A stretch of DNA of 7,141 bases from positions 1 through 7,141 of the forward strand of contig JAZOMF010000065.1 in the NCBI GenBank assembly GCA_045653805.1, given 5' to 3'. The position numbers and the translations under genes are program-made. Numbering within the stretch: position 1 is the first letter of the stretch; every line of letters begins with the position of its first letter. This document shows positions 1 to 6,197 of the stretch, in pieces. This DNA is from SVTX01 sp045653805 (GTDB taxonomy: Bacteria > Bacillota > Clostridia > Oscillospirales > CAG-272). The notes under the pieces were generated by a model, which saw only the letters and a list, made by a program, of their open reading frames with translations, did not search any database and was not told the origin of the DNA.

Positions 1-71
1 ACTTCGCTGCGCTCAGCTGCAACTCGCTTCGCGATTTGCGCTTAGCAAAAAAGAACACGCCGCAAGAGATG
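1..71. other. GC-rich non-coding edge sequence
   Basis: This left edge is rich in short GCG, CGC and CTTCGC words and contains GCGCTTAG near 39-46, a word also present upstream of the right-hand repeat copy (about 6830). No gene signal is visible: the minus-strand reading frame that crosses it has no ribosome site and a low-complexity basic product. It is probably part of the same mosaic of dispersed repeats that continues rightward, cut by the window edge. Confidence 0.4.
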
Positions 72-204
72 TTTCGCCGCGTGCGCGCGGCGACCAACGC
101 TCCGCGCGTTGGATGGGCGGTCGCTTTTTGAAAAAAGCGACAGCAAAACGTTCAACAAGACACCGCCGTGGCGTTCTTTTAGCCCGACAAATCAAAATTT
201 GAAA
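72..204 (+). repeat. Dispersed structured repeat, copy A
   Basis: This 133-bp unit matches 6853-6985 in direct orientation, with five mismatches by hand alignment (about 96% identity). It is a chain of small perfect hairpins: 75-81/86-92 (CGCCGCG, loop TGCG), 94-100/106-112 (CCAACGC, loop TCCGC), 120-129/132-141 (GTCGCTTTTT, loop GA), 164-167/170-173 (CGCC, loop GT) and a weak one in CAAAT-CAAA-ATTTG. All five differences from copy B fall in a loop (102) or in the linker (142, 144, 150, 154), so every stem is intact in both copies. Frames through it give basic low-complexity peptides without ribosome sites, so I read it as non-coding. Its origin (MITE-like, REP-like or other) is not known to me. 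Confidence 0.85.
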
Positions 205-306
205 CAATCAATTTTAATTTACTTGTAACACGATAGCAAATTTGCTTGGGTTAAAAACCTCACGGTATTCGATTGCTATATGGCTACCATTTAAGCTTTT
301 TTTATT
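205..306. other. AT-rich spacer between repeat units
   Basis: This AT-rich spacer has no gene signal. It contains the 12-bp palindrome AGCAAATTTGCT at 235-246, and ATAGCAA (233-239) is matched in inverted orientation by TTGCTAT (273-279). I see no promoter or terminator that I can defend. Confidence 0.4.
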
Positions 307-347
307 GGAAAGTTTTTGCCTCGCTTTTTTCCAAAAAGCGAGCCGCC
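307..347 (-). repeat. Short inverted relative of the dispersed repeat, copy C
   Basis: Read on the minus strand, this 41-bp stretch resembles the central hairpin module of copies A and B with its flanks, including a GGCGG flank and an AAAAACTTTCC tail like copy B. Its own hairpin is 320-329/333-342, CTCGCTTTTT pairing with AAAAAGCGAG around TCC. The outer pair of this stem is swapped relative to copies A and B (C-G instead of G-C), so pairing is kept. It starts 10 bases beyond the stop codon of the minus-strand membrane protein gene. It could serve as a 3' hairpin for that transcript, but no U-tract follows on the minus strand, so a standard intrinsic terminator is not supported. Confidence 0.6.
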
Positions 348-357
348 GGAGGCACTG

Positions 358-858
358 TTACCGTCCAAACCGTCTTTTGGCGGGCTTGGGTTTTCTTTTC
401 ACGTTACCTGCGAATGCGCCGAGGATGGAGAATGCCATTGCGGCGGTATGGAGCGCCGCTGACTGCCAGAAGGCATAGCCCGAGGAGGGAAGTCCGCGCA
501 TTATCGCGCCTGCGATGATGGTGATTATTGTTATCATTCCACCCGAGAGGATTCCGCAGAGCAGAGGGGCTTCCTTAACCCTTTTTGCCGCCGCAAATCC
601 CCCTGCAAACATAGACGGCATAAGGCAGAGCAGAGCCGCAGGGGGAATAAGGATTGCAGGGTCGGGATTCATACACACCACCGCCGCCGCAACTGTGATC
701 AGCACAAGCCCCAGCCCAAGTGCAATTCCCATGCCTACAAGTCCCCCTTTCAATGCGGTGACGAGCAGGGGAGAATCTGACTCCTCGCGGTTTATTTTTG
801 AAAGAGCGGTTGGGCGAGAGGGGATAAGTCCGCCTCGTCTTTTCTGATTTTGAGTCAT
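358..858 (-). CDS. TIGR04086-type four-helix membrane protein
   Basis: This encodes a 166-residue hydrophobic protein of unknown function. A polar, basic N-terminus (1-30) is followed by four likely membrane segments at about 31-62, 69-92, 98-119 and 129-153 and a strongly basic tail (KRKPKPAKRRFGR). I chose the ATG at 856-858, giving MTQNQKRRGG, because GGAGG (869-873 on the plus strand) lies 10 bases upstream; an ATG 24 bases further upstream would place that ribosome site inside the gene. It lies 77 bases downstream of yajC on the same strand with no obvious terminator between, so the two are probably co-transcribed. From memory, TIGR04086 proteins are small Firmicutes membrane proteins often encoded next to yajC and near the SCIFF peptide genes; the helix pattern and neighbour fit. 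The family call is from composition and context, not a profile match. Membrane location is firm, function unknown. Confidence 0.72.
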   Translation of the reverse strand: MTQNQKRRGGLIPSRPTALSKINREESDSPLLVTALKGGLVGMGIALGLGLVLITVAAAVVCMNPDPAILIPPAALLCLMPSMFAGGFAAAKRVKEAPLLCGILSGGMITIITIIAGAIMRGLPSSGYAFWQSAALHTAAMAFSILGAFAGNVKRKPKPAKRRFGR

Positions 859-935
859 AATAAAAACGCCTCCGAAACACATATTTTTGATAAAATATAT
901 GATTCGAAGGTCGTTTTTATACTATTCAACTTTTA

Positions 936-1271
936 TTAGTCAATAGTGTCCTCAGCCTTAACGTCTACGCGGCTGATAGCACTCTTGAGAATACGGATCT
1001 TGGTGCAATCGCGGCTGGTCTCGATAACGCAGGTCTCGTCCTTGATGCTTACAACCTTGCCGATGATACCGCCGATGGTGGTGATCTCGTCGCCAACGGT
1101 GAGATTGTTTCTCATGTTAGCAACCTCTTTTTCCTGCTTCTTCTGGGGACGAATGCCTACGAAGTAGAAAACCACAACTACTGCAACGAGCATACCAACG
1201 GTGAGAAGAGTGCTGCCTGCATCGCCACCGAGCAAGCCGGAAAGATCAAAAAGTGCAACTGTATTGAACAT
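936..1271 (-). CDS. yajC: Preprotein translocase subunit YajC
   Basis: This encodes a 111-residue YajC, the small single-pass membrane protein that associates with SecDF next to the SecYEG translocon and assists protein export. A short N-terminal stretch is followed by one membrane segment (about 20-40, ending FYFVGI). Then comes the family hallmark RPQKKQEKE (41-49) and a soluble domain with LTVGDEITTIGGIIGKVVSI (57-76), the typical YajC core. The length is normal for the family. The start is supported by AAGGA (1280-1284 on the plus strand) 8 bases upstream. A good sigma-A promoter with a palindrome over its -35 box lies about 45-75 bases upstream. The next gene on the same strand is the TIGR04086-type protein, the order I expect in Clostridia. 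Identification is confident. Confidence 0.95.
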   Translation of the reverse strand: MFNTVALFDLSGLLGGDAGSTLLTVGMLVAVVVVFYFVGIRPQKKQEKEVANMRNNLTVGDEITTIGGIIGKVVSIKDETCVIETSRDCTKIRILKSAISRVDVKAEDTID

Positions 1272-1316
1272 TTTGGAATTCCTTTCTGAAATATAGAAAT
1301 TTTTTACATCCTTATA

Positions 1317-1345
1317 ATTTTACAAGTAAAACACGGTGTTGTCAA
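1317..1345 (-). promoter_or_regulatory. Predicted sigma-A promoter of yajC
   Basis: On the minus strand a perfect -35 box TTGACA (plus-strand 1340-1345) is followed by a 17-bp spacer and the -10 box TAAAAT (1317-1322). Transcription would start near 1310 and give a leader of about 40 bases before the yajC start. Box quality and spacing are very good. Confidence 0.75.
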
Positions 1346-1350
1346 CACCG
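1334..1350. promoter_or_regulatory. Perfect 17-bp palindrome overlapping the yajC -35 box (operator candidate)
   Basis: The sequence is CGGTGTTG-T-CAACACCG, an 8-bp perfect inverted repeat around one central base. The -35 hexamer of the yajC promoter sits inside it (1340-1345). This placement is typical of a repressor operator for a dimeric DNA-binding protein. It does not match CIRCE (HrcA), a LexA box or a CodY box as I know them, and I cannot name a regulator. A role as a transcribed hairpin is unlikely, because it lies upstream of the predicted start site. Confidence 0.5.
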
Positions 1351-1450
1351 AATTTGTAAATTTTTTTATTTGTTGTGCCACTTTGATCTATTTTTGGCAA
1401 TAAACACCGCTTTTATATCGTTAAAAGGCAAAAAAATCGCTTTCCACATA

Positions 1451-1479
1451 TTGCAATTTAAAATAATATATGTTATAAT
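1451..1479 (+). promoter_or_regulatory. Predicted extended -10 promoter of rimM
   Basis: TTGCAA (1451-1456) and a perfect TATAAT (1474-1479) are separated by 17 bp, and TGT stands directly before the -10 box, giving an extended -10 element. A second TATAAT lies at 1487-1492 but lacks a good -35 box. Transcription would start near 1486, about 57 bases ahead of the rimM ATG. It diverges from the yajC promoter. Confidence 0.7.
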
Positions 1480-1542
1480 TACTATGTATAATTGTTTTTA
1501 AATATCAGTTTTTGAAATTTTACTATAAGATTGGAATCAGAC

Positions 1543-2058
1543 ATGGCAAAAAAGCAATTTCTTGAATGTGGCATTATTATTAACACCCACGGAGTGCGCG
1601 GCGACGTAAAGCTTGAGTCGCTTTGCGATTCTCCTGAGGTTTTGGCTTCTCTTGAGCGCGTCTTCGTGCTTGAAAACGGCAATTACAGAGAAATAGAGGT
1701 AGAGCACGCCTCGGTCTTTAAGCAGTTCGTGTTGGCGACCCTTGAGGGCGTTGACGACATGGACAAGGCGGCGGCTATGAAGGGAACTACCCTTTATGCT
1801 AACAGAGATGATTTTGAACTTGGCGAGGGAGATTTTTTCATCGCTGACCTTTTGGGTCTCCCTGTTATCGACAACATCGACGGCAAGGTTTATGGCAAGA
1901 TCAAGGACGTTGTCAACCGCGGAGCTTCCGATATTTACGTTGTAACTACCCCCGCGGGCGAGAGAATGATGCCTGTTGTGGACGAGTTCGTTAAGCGCGT
2001 TGACCTTGAAAGCGGCATATACGTTGAAACTATTCCCGGACTTCTTTCGGACGATTGA
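1543..2058 (+). CDS. rimM: Ribosome maturation factor RimM
   Basis: This encodes a 171-residue RimM, which binds ribosomal protein uS19 and helps mature the head of the 30S subunit and 16S rRNA. The N-terminal RimM barrel shows the family signature G-I-I-I-N-T-H-G-V-R-G-D-V-K (10-23). The C-terminal PRC-barrel begins near D97-F-F-I-A-D-L-L-G-L-P-V and ends with the usual MPVVDEFV...VETIPGLL pattern. Length is normal. I prefer the ATG at 1543 because GGAA (1533-1536) sits 6 bases upstream; a TTG four codons earlier (1531) has no ribosome site. It is the first gene of its run, 12 bases ahead of trmD. In most bacteria rpsP precedes rimM; here a promoter stands directly in front instead. Confidence 0.95.
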   Translation: MAKKQFLECGIIINTHGVRGDVKLESLCDSPEVLASLERVFVLENGNYREIEVEHASVFKQFVLATLEGVDDMDKAAAMKGTTLYANRDDFELGEGDFFIADLLGLPVIDNIDGKVYGKIKDVVNRGASDIYVVTTPAGERMMPVVDEFVKRVDLESGIYVETIPGLLSDD

Positions 2059-2070
2059 TGCGAGGTTTTT

Positions 2071-2769
2071 ATGAGATTTGATATAATGACCCTCTTTCCC
2101 GACCTTGTGAAGACTGTTTTGGGCGAGAGCATCATCGGCAGAGCGCAGAAGAGCGGTGCCGTTGAGATAAATACGTATAATATCCGCGACTATTCGGAGG
2201 ACAAGCACCGCCGAGTAGACGATACCCCTTACGGCGGAGGAAAGGGAATGCTTATGATGGCACCCCCTATTTATAATTGCTATGCCGCTATCCTTGAGGA
2301 GCAGAAAAATATAGGCTTTGAGGCGGAGAGCCGCAGAGTGATCTATATGTCCCCTGCGGGCAAGGTGCTGAACCAGAAAAAGGCGGAGGAGCTTTCTAAA
2401 TATGACAATATCATCATCCTATGCGGCCACTAAGAGGGTGGTGTCCGCCGAATCAACGACGAAATAGTTGACGAGGAGGTATCTATCGGAGATTTCGTGC
2501 TGACTGGTGGTGAGATTCCCGCAACCATTTTGGTTGATGCGGTTTCGCGACTTCTCCCCGGAGTGCTTTCCGACCCCGAGTGCTACGAAAAGGAGAGCAT
2601 TTCTTCGGGAATGCTTGAATATCCCCAGTACACCCGACCCTATGAATTTCACGGCGTTAAGGTGCCCGACGTGCTTATCTCGGGGCATCACGCCAATATC
2701 GACAAGTGGAGAGATGAGAGTGCCCGAGAGTTGACCGAGCGCAATCGCCCCGATCTGCTTGAACAATAA
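2071..2769 (+). pseudogene. trmD: tRNA (guanine37-N1)-methyltransferase TrmD, interrupted by an in-frame TAA
   Basis: TrmD is the SPOUT-fold dimeric enzyme that uses S-adenosylmethionine to make m1G37 in tRNAs and prevents +1 frameshifting. The frame opens at ATG 2071 (GAGG 5 bases upstream) and runs through 232 codons if the stop is ignored, a normal TrmD length. The N-terminal part has MTLFPDL, DKHRRVDDTPYGGGKGMLMM, YMSPAGKVL and IILCGH. The C-terminal part has SIGDFVLTGGEIPA (with the Asp expected to be the general base), the linker and the tRNA-binding domain with PQYTRP and LISGHHANI. Codon 121 (2431-2433) is TAA where the family has Tyr in CGHYEGxDER. The next codons read EGGVRR instead of EGxDER, so the conserved Asp-Glu is also lost, while downstream sequence is normal and in the same frame. 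The damage is confined to about 18 bases (2431-2448). A 120-residue fragment would be made, and no good restart site is visible. Because TrmD is usually essential, an assembly or read error is as likely as a true pseudogene. Other genes here end in TAA, so recoding is not supported. Confidence 0.88.
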
Positions 2770-2809
2770 ATTTTGATTTTAAGTATCCTGCTTGGAAAGG
2801 AGGGTAGCC

Positions 2810-4786
2810 TTGGCTAAGGTAAAAAGAAAAAACAAAGGCAAAAGCTCGTTTTTTATGAGCTTGCTTGATTCATTTACGGCGTTTATCTACTCAATGCTTG
2901 CAAACGGACGTTTGGGAACTTGGTTTTCGTCGGGGGATAAGAGCCACAAGGAGAGCTTTTTCTCAAGAAATTTTGAAAAGGTAACGAGAATTCTTCAAAA
3001 AAGCGATAAATACGGTATGGTTGACCTTGTAATGAAAAATAGCAGGTTCGCAAAGGCGAGCGATGCTATACGAGAATTTCTGTGCAGGTTGAGTCTTGCC
3101 ACGTACGGACTTTTCTTTGCCGTTTACGGCACAGCCTCCGCATTTGTTTATTTTATCCCGATCCTTATCGGGGGCAAGAATCTTCAAGGTGATGGTGCAC
3201 TTATTACCGCAATCATAACTGCGGTGTGTGCTATTCCTATGACTATCTCATCGAGATCGCTTGTTGACAACGTTTCGGATAGCAAAGTGTTGAGAAGTAT
3301 CGTTCTTTCGTTATTTGCAATCCCTGCCGAAAAGCTAAAGCCCGCTCAAAAGGTGGGCGGAGCGGCGCACATGATAATTGCGGCGTTTTTAGGTCTGGGA
3401 TTGGCAGGCTTGACGTATTTCTGGCATCCGGCATACATATTTGTGGCAGTTGGAGTAATCCTTGTTTGGGGTTTAATTACGGCTAGCCCCGAAAGCGGTG
3501 TTGCACTGACACTTGTTGCCGTTCCATTCCTTCAGTACACACCGTGCCCCGAGCTTATATTGGTGGCGCTGGTGCTGACAACCGCTTTCTCTTATATATC
3601 GAAGGTTATGAAGAGAAGACGTGTGATCTGCTTCTCGGCAGAAGGCTTGATAGCGTTTATCTTCTGTGGCTTTGTTCTCGTTTCGGGATGCTTCTCGGGA
3701 GGCGACATGCGCACCGTATTTGATTCGGTGGTAGCCGCTGCGGTTATTTTCGGAGCTTTTCTAACCACCTATAATCTTATGCGAGGAAAGCGTTTGCTTG
3801 GTTCTTGCATTAAGATAATAGCTGTGTCCTTTGCAATTCTTGCCATACTTGGAGCGTGGAACGTCTTTTACAACGGAGTTGTGGACGGAGTTACATATTC
3901 TATAAGAGATTACGTGCAGCCCATTTTTGAGGGTCATAACCTGTATATCGTTGACAATTCTTCGGTATTCAGTGTTCTGGCAATAATTTCCTTCCCGATG
4001 ATATTTAGCTTTATGGCTAAGCAAAAAACAGTTAAAAACATTGTTGGACTTTTGCTTTTGTCTGCGGTGATGATGGGTGCTTGTTTCATTTACGGCACAT
4101 ATGAGACTGTGCTGGCTATTATTATCGAGTTCTTTGTTTTCTGGCTGATCTATTCCCACAAGACCTTCAATGTGCTGGTGGCACTTTTGCTCCCGATGGC
4201 ATTTTTGTTGATACTTTTCCCGTATGCGGCGAGGTATTTTGATTTTCCCGAGGTTGTGGATTACATAGGTCAGTATCTCCCCATTTCCGCTCCCGATTCG
4301 TCTTATTATGCAAGTATTTCGAATAGTACCTTCAAAATGCTTACCGAACTTAAGAGCGGCATCGGTGCAGGTGAGCATGCCTTTGTGAGTGCTATAGCAC
4401 CCTACATAGAGGTGGCGGCAAAGGGCGCTAAAACACCGGGTAGCTTATGGCTGCAGATACTCTGCTGGGGCGGAGCAGGAGGACTTCTCACATTCCTTGT
4501 TTTCATCGGTTCTACGATAAAAAACAGTCTTGGACTCTTGGCAACGTCAAAGGATAACCAACTTCGATCCGAGGCGCTGGCATTGTCCTGTGGACTTTTT
4601 GTGGCTATGCTCTTTGGAGGAGTCAACTGCATCTGGGAGGACTTGCGCATGCTCTATCTCTTCTGGGCAGTGGCAGGCTTGATTGCCGCCTACGTCAGAG
4701 AGGGAAGGGAGCTTAATGACAAGCACAAGGCAGAACTTGCAGATGAGATAGACAGCTCCGACGTTGAGTTGATCTTCCATAAATAA
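2810..4786 (+). CDS. Polytopic membrane protein, O-antigen ligase/polymerase-like
   Basis: This encodes a 658-residue integral membrane protein. I chose the TTG at 2810 because AAAGGAGG (2796-2803) ends 6 bases upstream; the in-frame TTG at 2792 would swallow that site. A basic cytoplasmic N-terminus (about 1-92) is followed by roughly 14 hydrophobic segments, from about 93-120 to 611-628, and a charged C-terminal tail (629-658). Residues 475-540 form the largest loop, likely outside the cell, ending in GIGAGEHAF (517-525). The next helix begins KTPGSLWLQILCWGGAGGLLTFL (541-563). This layout (long loop, G-x-G-x motif, then a WLQxLxxxGxxG helix) is that of Wzy/WaaL-type O-antigen polymerases and ligases. 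The His-Asn usually found just before that helix is absent, TPGS standing in its place. It lies 40 bases after trmD and 23 bases before the first DUF4330-like gene. A role in envelope polysaccharide assembly is inference. Other polytopic families cannot be excluded. Confidence 0.65.
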   Translation: MAKVKRKNKGKSSFFMSLLDSFTAFIYSMLANGRLGTWFSSGDKSHKESFFSRNFEKVTRILQKSDKYGMVDLVMKNSRFAKASDAIREFLCRLSLATYGLFFAVYGTASAFVYFIPILIGGKNLQGDGALITAIITAVCAIPMTISSRSLVDNVSDSKVLRSIVLSLFAIPAEKLKPAQKVGGAAHMIIAAFLGLGLAGLTYFWHPAYIFVAVGVILVWGLITASPESGVALTLVAVPFLQYTPCPELILVALVLTTAFSYISKVMKRRRVICFSAEGLIAFIFCGFVLVSGCFSGGDMRTVFDSVVAAAVIFGAFLTTYNLMRGKRLLGSCIKIIAVSFAILAILGAWNVFYNGVVDGVTYSIRDYVQPIFEGHNLYIVDNSSVFSVLAIISFPMIFSFMAKQKTVKNIVGLLLLSAVMMGACFIYGTYETVLAIIIEFFVFWLIYSHKTFNVLVALLLPMAFLLILFPYAARYFDFPEVVDYIGQYLPISAPDSSYYASISNSTFKMLTELKSGIGAGEHAFVSAIAPYIEVAAKGAKTPGSLWLQILCWGGAGGLLTFLVFIGSTIKNSLGLLATSKDNQLRSEALALSCGLFVAMLFGGVNCIWEDLRMLYLFWAVAGLIAAYVREGRELNDKHKAELADEIDSSDVELIFHK

Positions 4787-4809
4787 AATTGTTGAAAGGA
4801 TCGGTCAAT

Positions 4810-5460
4810 ATGCCTGATATTAAAAATTACGATAAAAATGAAACCGAAAAGGATCTGAAACGAGCCGATGCCGAAAAATCCAGCGGAACCGTTTCCCAGC
4901 TTGCCGGCATTAGCCTTGGTAAAGCGCGAAGGAGCGAGGATAACGGCTTTAATGTAAGACAAACGGCAAGAAAAAGACTCCCAATAGTTATTGATATAAT
5001 AATCGCTATACTTTTTGTAGCAATATTTGTCGGCGTAATTACGGGTGCATATTTTGCATTCAGAGCCTTTGCCGTTGACTTTGAGAGCACTAATGTGGAA
5101 TATACAATGCTTGTTCTCACCGAGAATGCGGCTGACTACGCAGGACTTGAGGAGCAGGCACTCTATCTCGACATTGACGGAAGTGTTGAGTTCTTTGGAA
5201 AGATAAAGAGCGTGCAGGCTTCCGAAAAGAATGGCGGCGTTCTTGTAGTTGTGGAGGCCACTGTTCGATACAAGGAGGGTGACGGATATTCTGTAGGCGA
5301 CTGCAAGCTTGCAGTTGGTCAGGAGTATATGCTCAGAACCCGGTATGGCGTTAGCGTTTGCGGAACTGTTGTAGAGCTTCGCAATGAAAAATATCAATCC
5401 CCTGTAGAAGCTGCACTTCCCGTGGATATAATCATTCTTGAAGCGAAGGGAGGTAGATGA
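4810..5460 (+). CDS. Single-pass membrane protein, DUF4330-like (first of two)
   Basis: This encodes a 216-residue protein. A highly charged cytoplasmic N-terminus (1-56, rich in K, E, D and R) is followed by one membrane helix (about 57-84, LPIVIDIIIAILFVAIFVGVI) and a predicted extracytoplasmic beta-rich domain to the C-terminus. There is no signal-peptidase site; it looks like a membrane-anchored type II protein. ATG 4810 is preceded by AAAGGA (4795-4800) with a 9-base gap; the in-frame TTG at 4789 lies before that site. It sits 23 bases after the polytopic gene and its stop (TGA 5458-5460) is one base before the next ATG, so the three are surely co-transcribed and the last two translationally coupled. 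The outer domain resembles that of the next gene, so they look like diverged paralogues. The DUF4330 assignment is from recalled family shape. Function unknown. Confidence 0.65.
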   Translation: MPDIKNYDKNETEKDLKRADAEKSSGTVSQLAGISLGKARRSEDNGFNVRQTARKRLPIVIDIIIAILFVAIFVGVITGAYFAFRAFAVDFESTNVEYTMLVLTENAADYAGLEEQALYLDIDGSVEFFGKIKSVQASEKNGGVLVVVEATVRYKEGDGYSVGDCKLAVGQEYMLRTRYGVSVCGTVVELRNEKYQSPVEAALPVDIIILEAKGGR

Positions 5461-5461
5461 T

Positions 5462-6001
5462 ATGTCAAAGGACGTAAAGAAGAGAAGAGATAAAAAAATA
5501 ACCGCCTTTGACGTGGTTATCGTATTGCTCATAATAGGTCTGCTTGCTACGTTTGCATACAGAGTGTATGACGGTATTGCAGATCCCGGATTTAAAAAGA
5601 ACCCCCAGTATACTTTAGCATTTGTTTGCGATGAAGAGTACAACAGTATTGCAAGGCATCTCGAGGACGGAGAGGCGGTATATATTGCCTCCACAGGTGA
5701 GCTTTTGGGTAATCTTTATGCCAGAAAGGCAGATGAGCCTGTTATAACGGTCATCGGCGGCAGTGTAGATGTCGAGACCGATGGCGAAAGCTCCGATGAG
5801 ACAGTTGAGGTGCCGGAGACTATTTACGAGAAGGTTATTCTCTCGGGAAATCTCATGCTTAATGCAGATGCAGAAGCTGTAAACGTAGGAAGCTACTATA
5901 CTGTCGGAGGCATAAATATTGTTAACGGAAGCGTTATCGAGGTGTACACCGAGGATGCGGTGTTTACGCTTACTGTAGCTTCGATTGCCCCCATTCAGTA
6001 A
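5462..6001 (+). CDS. Single-pass membrane protein, DUF4330-like (second of two)
   Basis: This encodes a 179-residue protein. A short basic N-terminus (MSKDVKKRRDKK) is followed by one membrane helix at about 13-37 (ITAFDVVIVLLIIGLLATFAYRVY) and an outer domain. The helix entry, charged residues then F-D-V-V-I-V-L-L-I-I, is like the DUF4330 family. The outer domain carries TGELLGNL near 77, an acidic linker (about 100-120, rich in D, E, S and T), and GSYYTVGGINIVNGSVIEVY in its last third. The same order of elements occurs, more weakly, in the preceding gene. ATG 5462 is preceded by GGAGG (5449-5453) with an 8-base gap inside the end of the upstream gene, a classic coupled start; a TTG at 5438 is upstream of that site and rejected. 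It closes the run. Function unknown; a partnership with the polytopic protein is inferred from spacing only. Confidence 0.7.
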   Translation: MSKDVKKRRDKKITAFDVVIVLLIIGLLATFAYRVYDGIADPGFKKNPQYTLAFVCDEEYNSIARHLEDGEAVYIASTGELLGNLYARKADEPVITVIGGSVDVETDGESSDETVEVPETIYEKVILSGNLMLNADAEAVNVGSYYTVGGINIVNGSVIEVYTEDAVFTLTVASIAPIQ

Positions 6002-6007
6002 ATTTGA

Positions 6008-6046
6008 GTATTTAGGGTAGATTGTTGTGCAATTTGCCCTAAATAC
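6008..6046. other. 3' hairpin after the rimM to DUF4330 run, no U-tract
   Basis: GTATTTAGGG (6008-6017) pairs perfectly with CCCTAAATAC (6037-6046), and an inner ATTG/CAAT adds four pairs. It starts six bases after the last stop of the run, where a terminator is expected. The stem is AT-rich and no run of T follows on either strand, so it is not a standard intrinsic terminator. It may protect the transcript 3' end or work with a termination factor. Confidence 0.45.
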
Positions 6047-6082
6047 AGAGTGAAATTGCGTCAAAAATATACAGTTTTACTC

Positions 6083-6111
6083 TTGATTTTGCTTTTGTTT
6101 TTTGTTATACT
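6083..6111 (+). promoter_or_regulatory. Predicted extended -10 promoter of the HPr gene
   Basis: TTGATT (6083-6088) and TATACT (6106-6111) are separated by 17 bp, with TGT directly before the -10 box. Transcription would start near 6118 and leave a leader of about 80 bases. The leader has two short stems, CCGA/TCGG (6119-6131) and GCATC/GATGC (6131-6146), followed by a short T run; they are too weak to call an attenuator. HPr therefore has its own transcript. Confidence 0.65.
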
Positions 6112-6197
6112 ATTTGTACCGAAATTATCGGCATCTTTTGTGATGCAAATTTTTGTATAGAATAATATAACCTTTATTATATAGGAGTAAAAATCGG

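Noticed and set aside
72..204. CRISPR array or insertion sequence at the repeats
   Set aside because: There are only single dispersed copies, no regular spacers, no transposase frame and no clear terminal inverted repeats or target duplication.
242..518. Two plus-strand frames of about 80 codons at the left edge
   Set aside because: They lie partly in repeat copy C and partly antisense to the TIGR04086-type gene, without ribosome sites.
1334..1350. CIRCE, LexA or CodY site upstream of yajC
   Set aside because: The half-sites and spacing do not match the consensus sequences of these regulators; only an unnamed palindrome can be claimed.
1531..1542. Upstream TTG start for rimM adding four residues
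   Set aside because: There is no ribosome site ahead of it, whereas GGAA is correctly placed for the ATG at 1543, which gives the family-typical N-terminus.
2431..2433. TAA recoded as an amino acid in trmD
   Set aside because: HPr, yajC and other genes here end in TAA with neighbours close behind, and the residues after the stop are also aberrant, which recoding does not explain.
6119..6160. Transcription attenuator or riboswitch in the HPr leader
   Set aside because: The stems are only 4-5 bp, no anti-terminator alternative is visible, and the T run is short and interrupted. No known riboswitch core was recognised.
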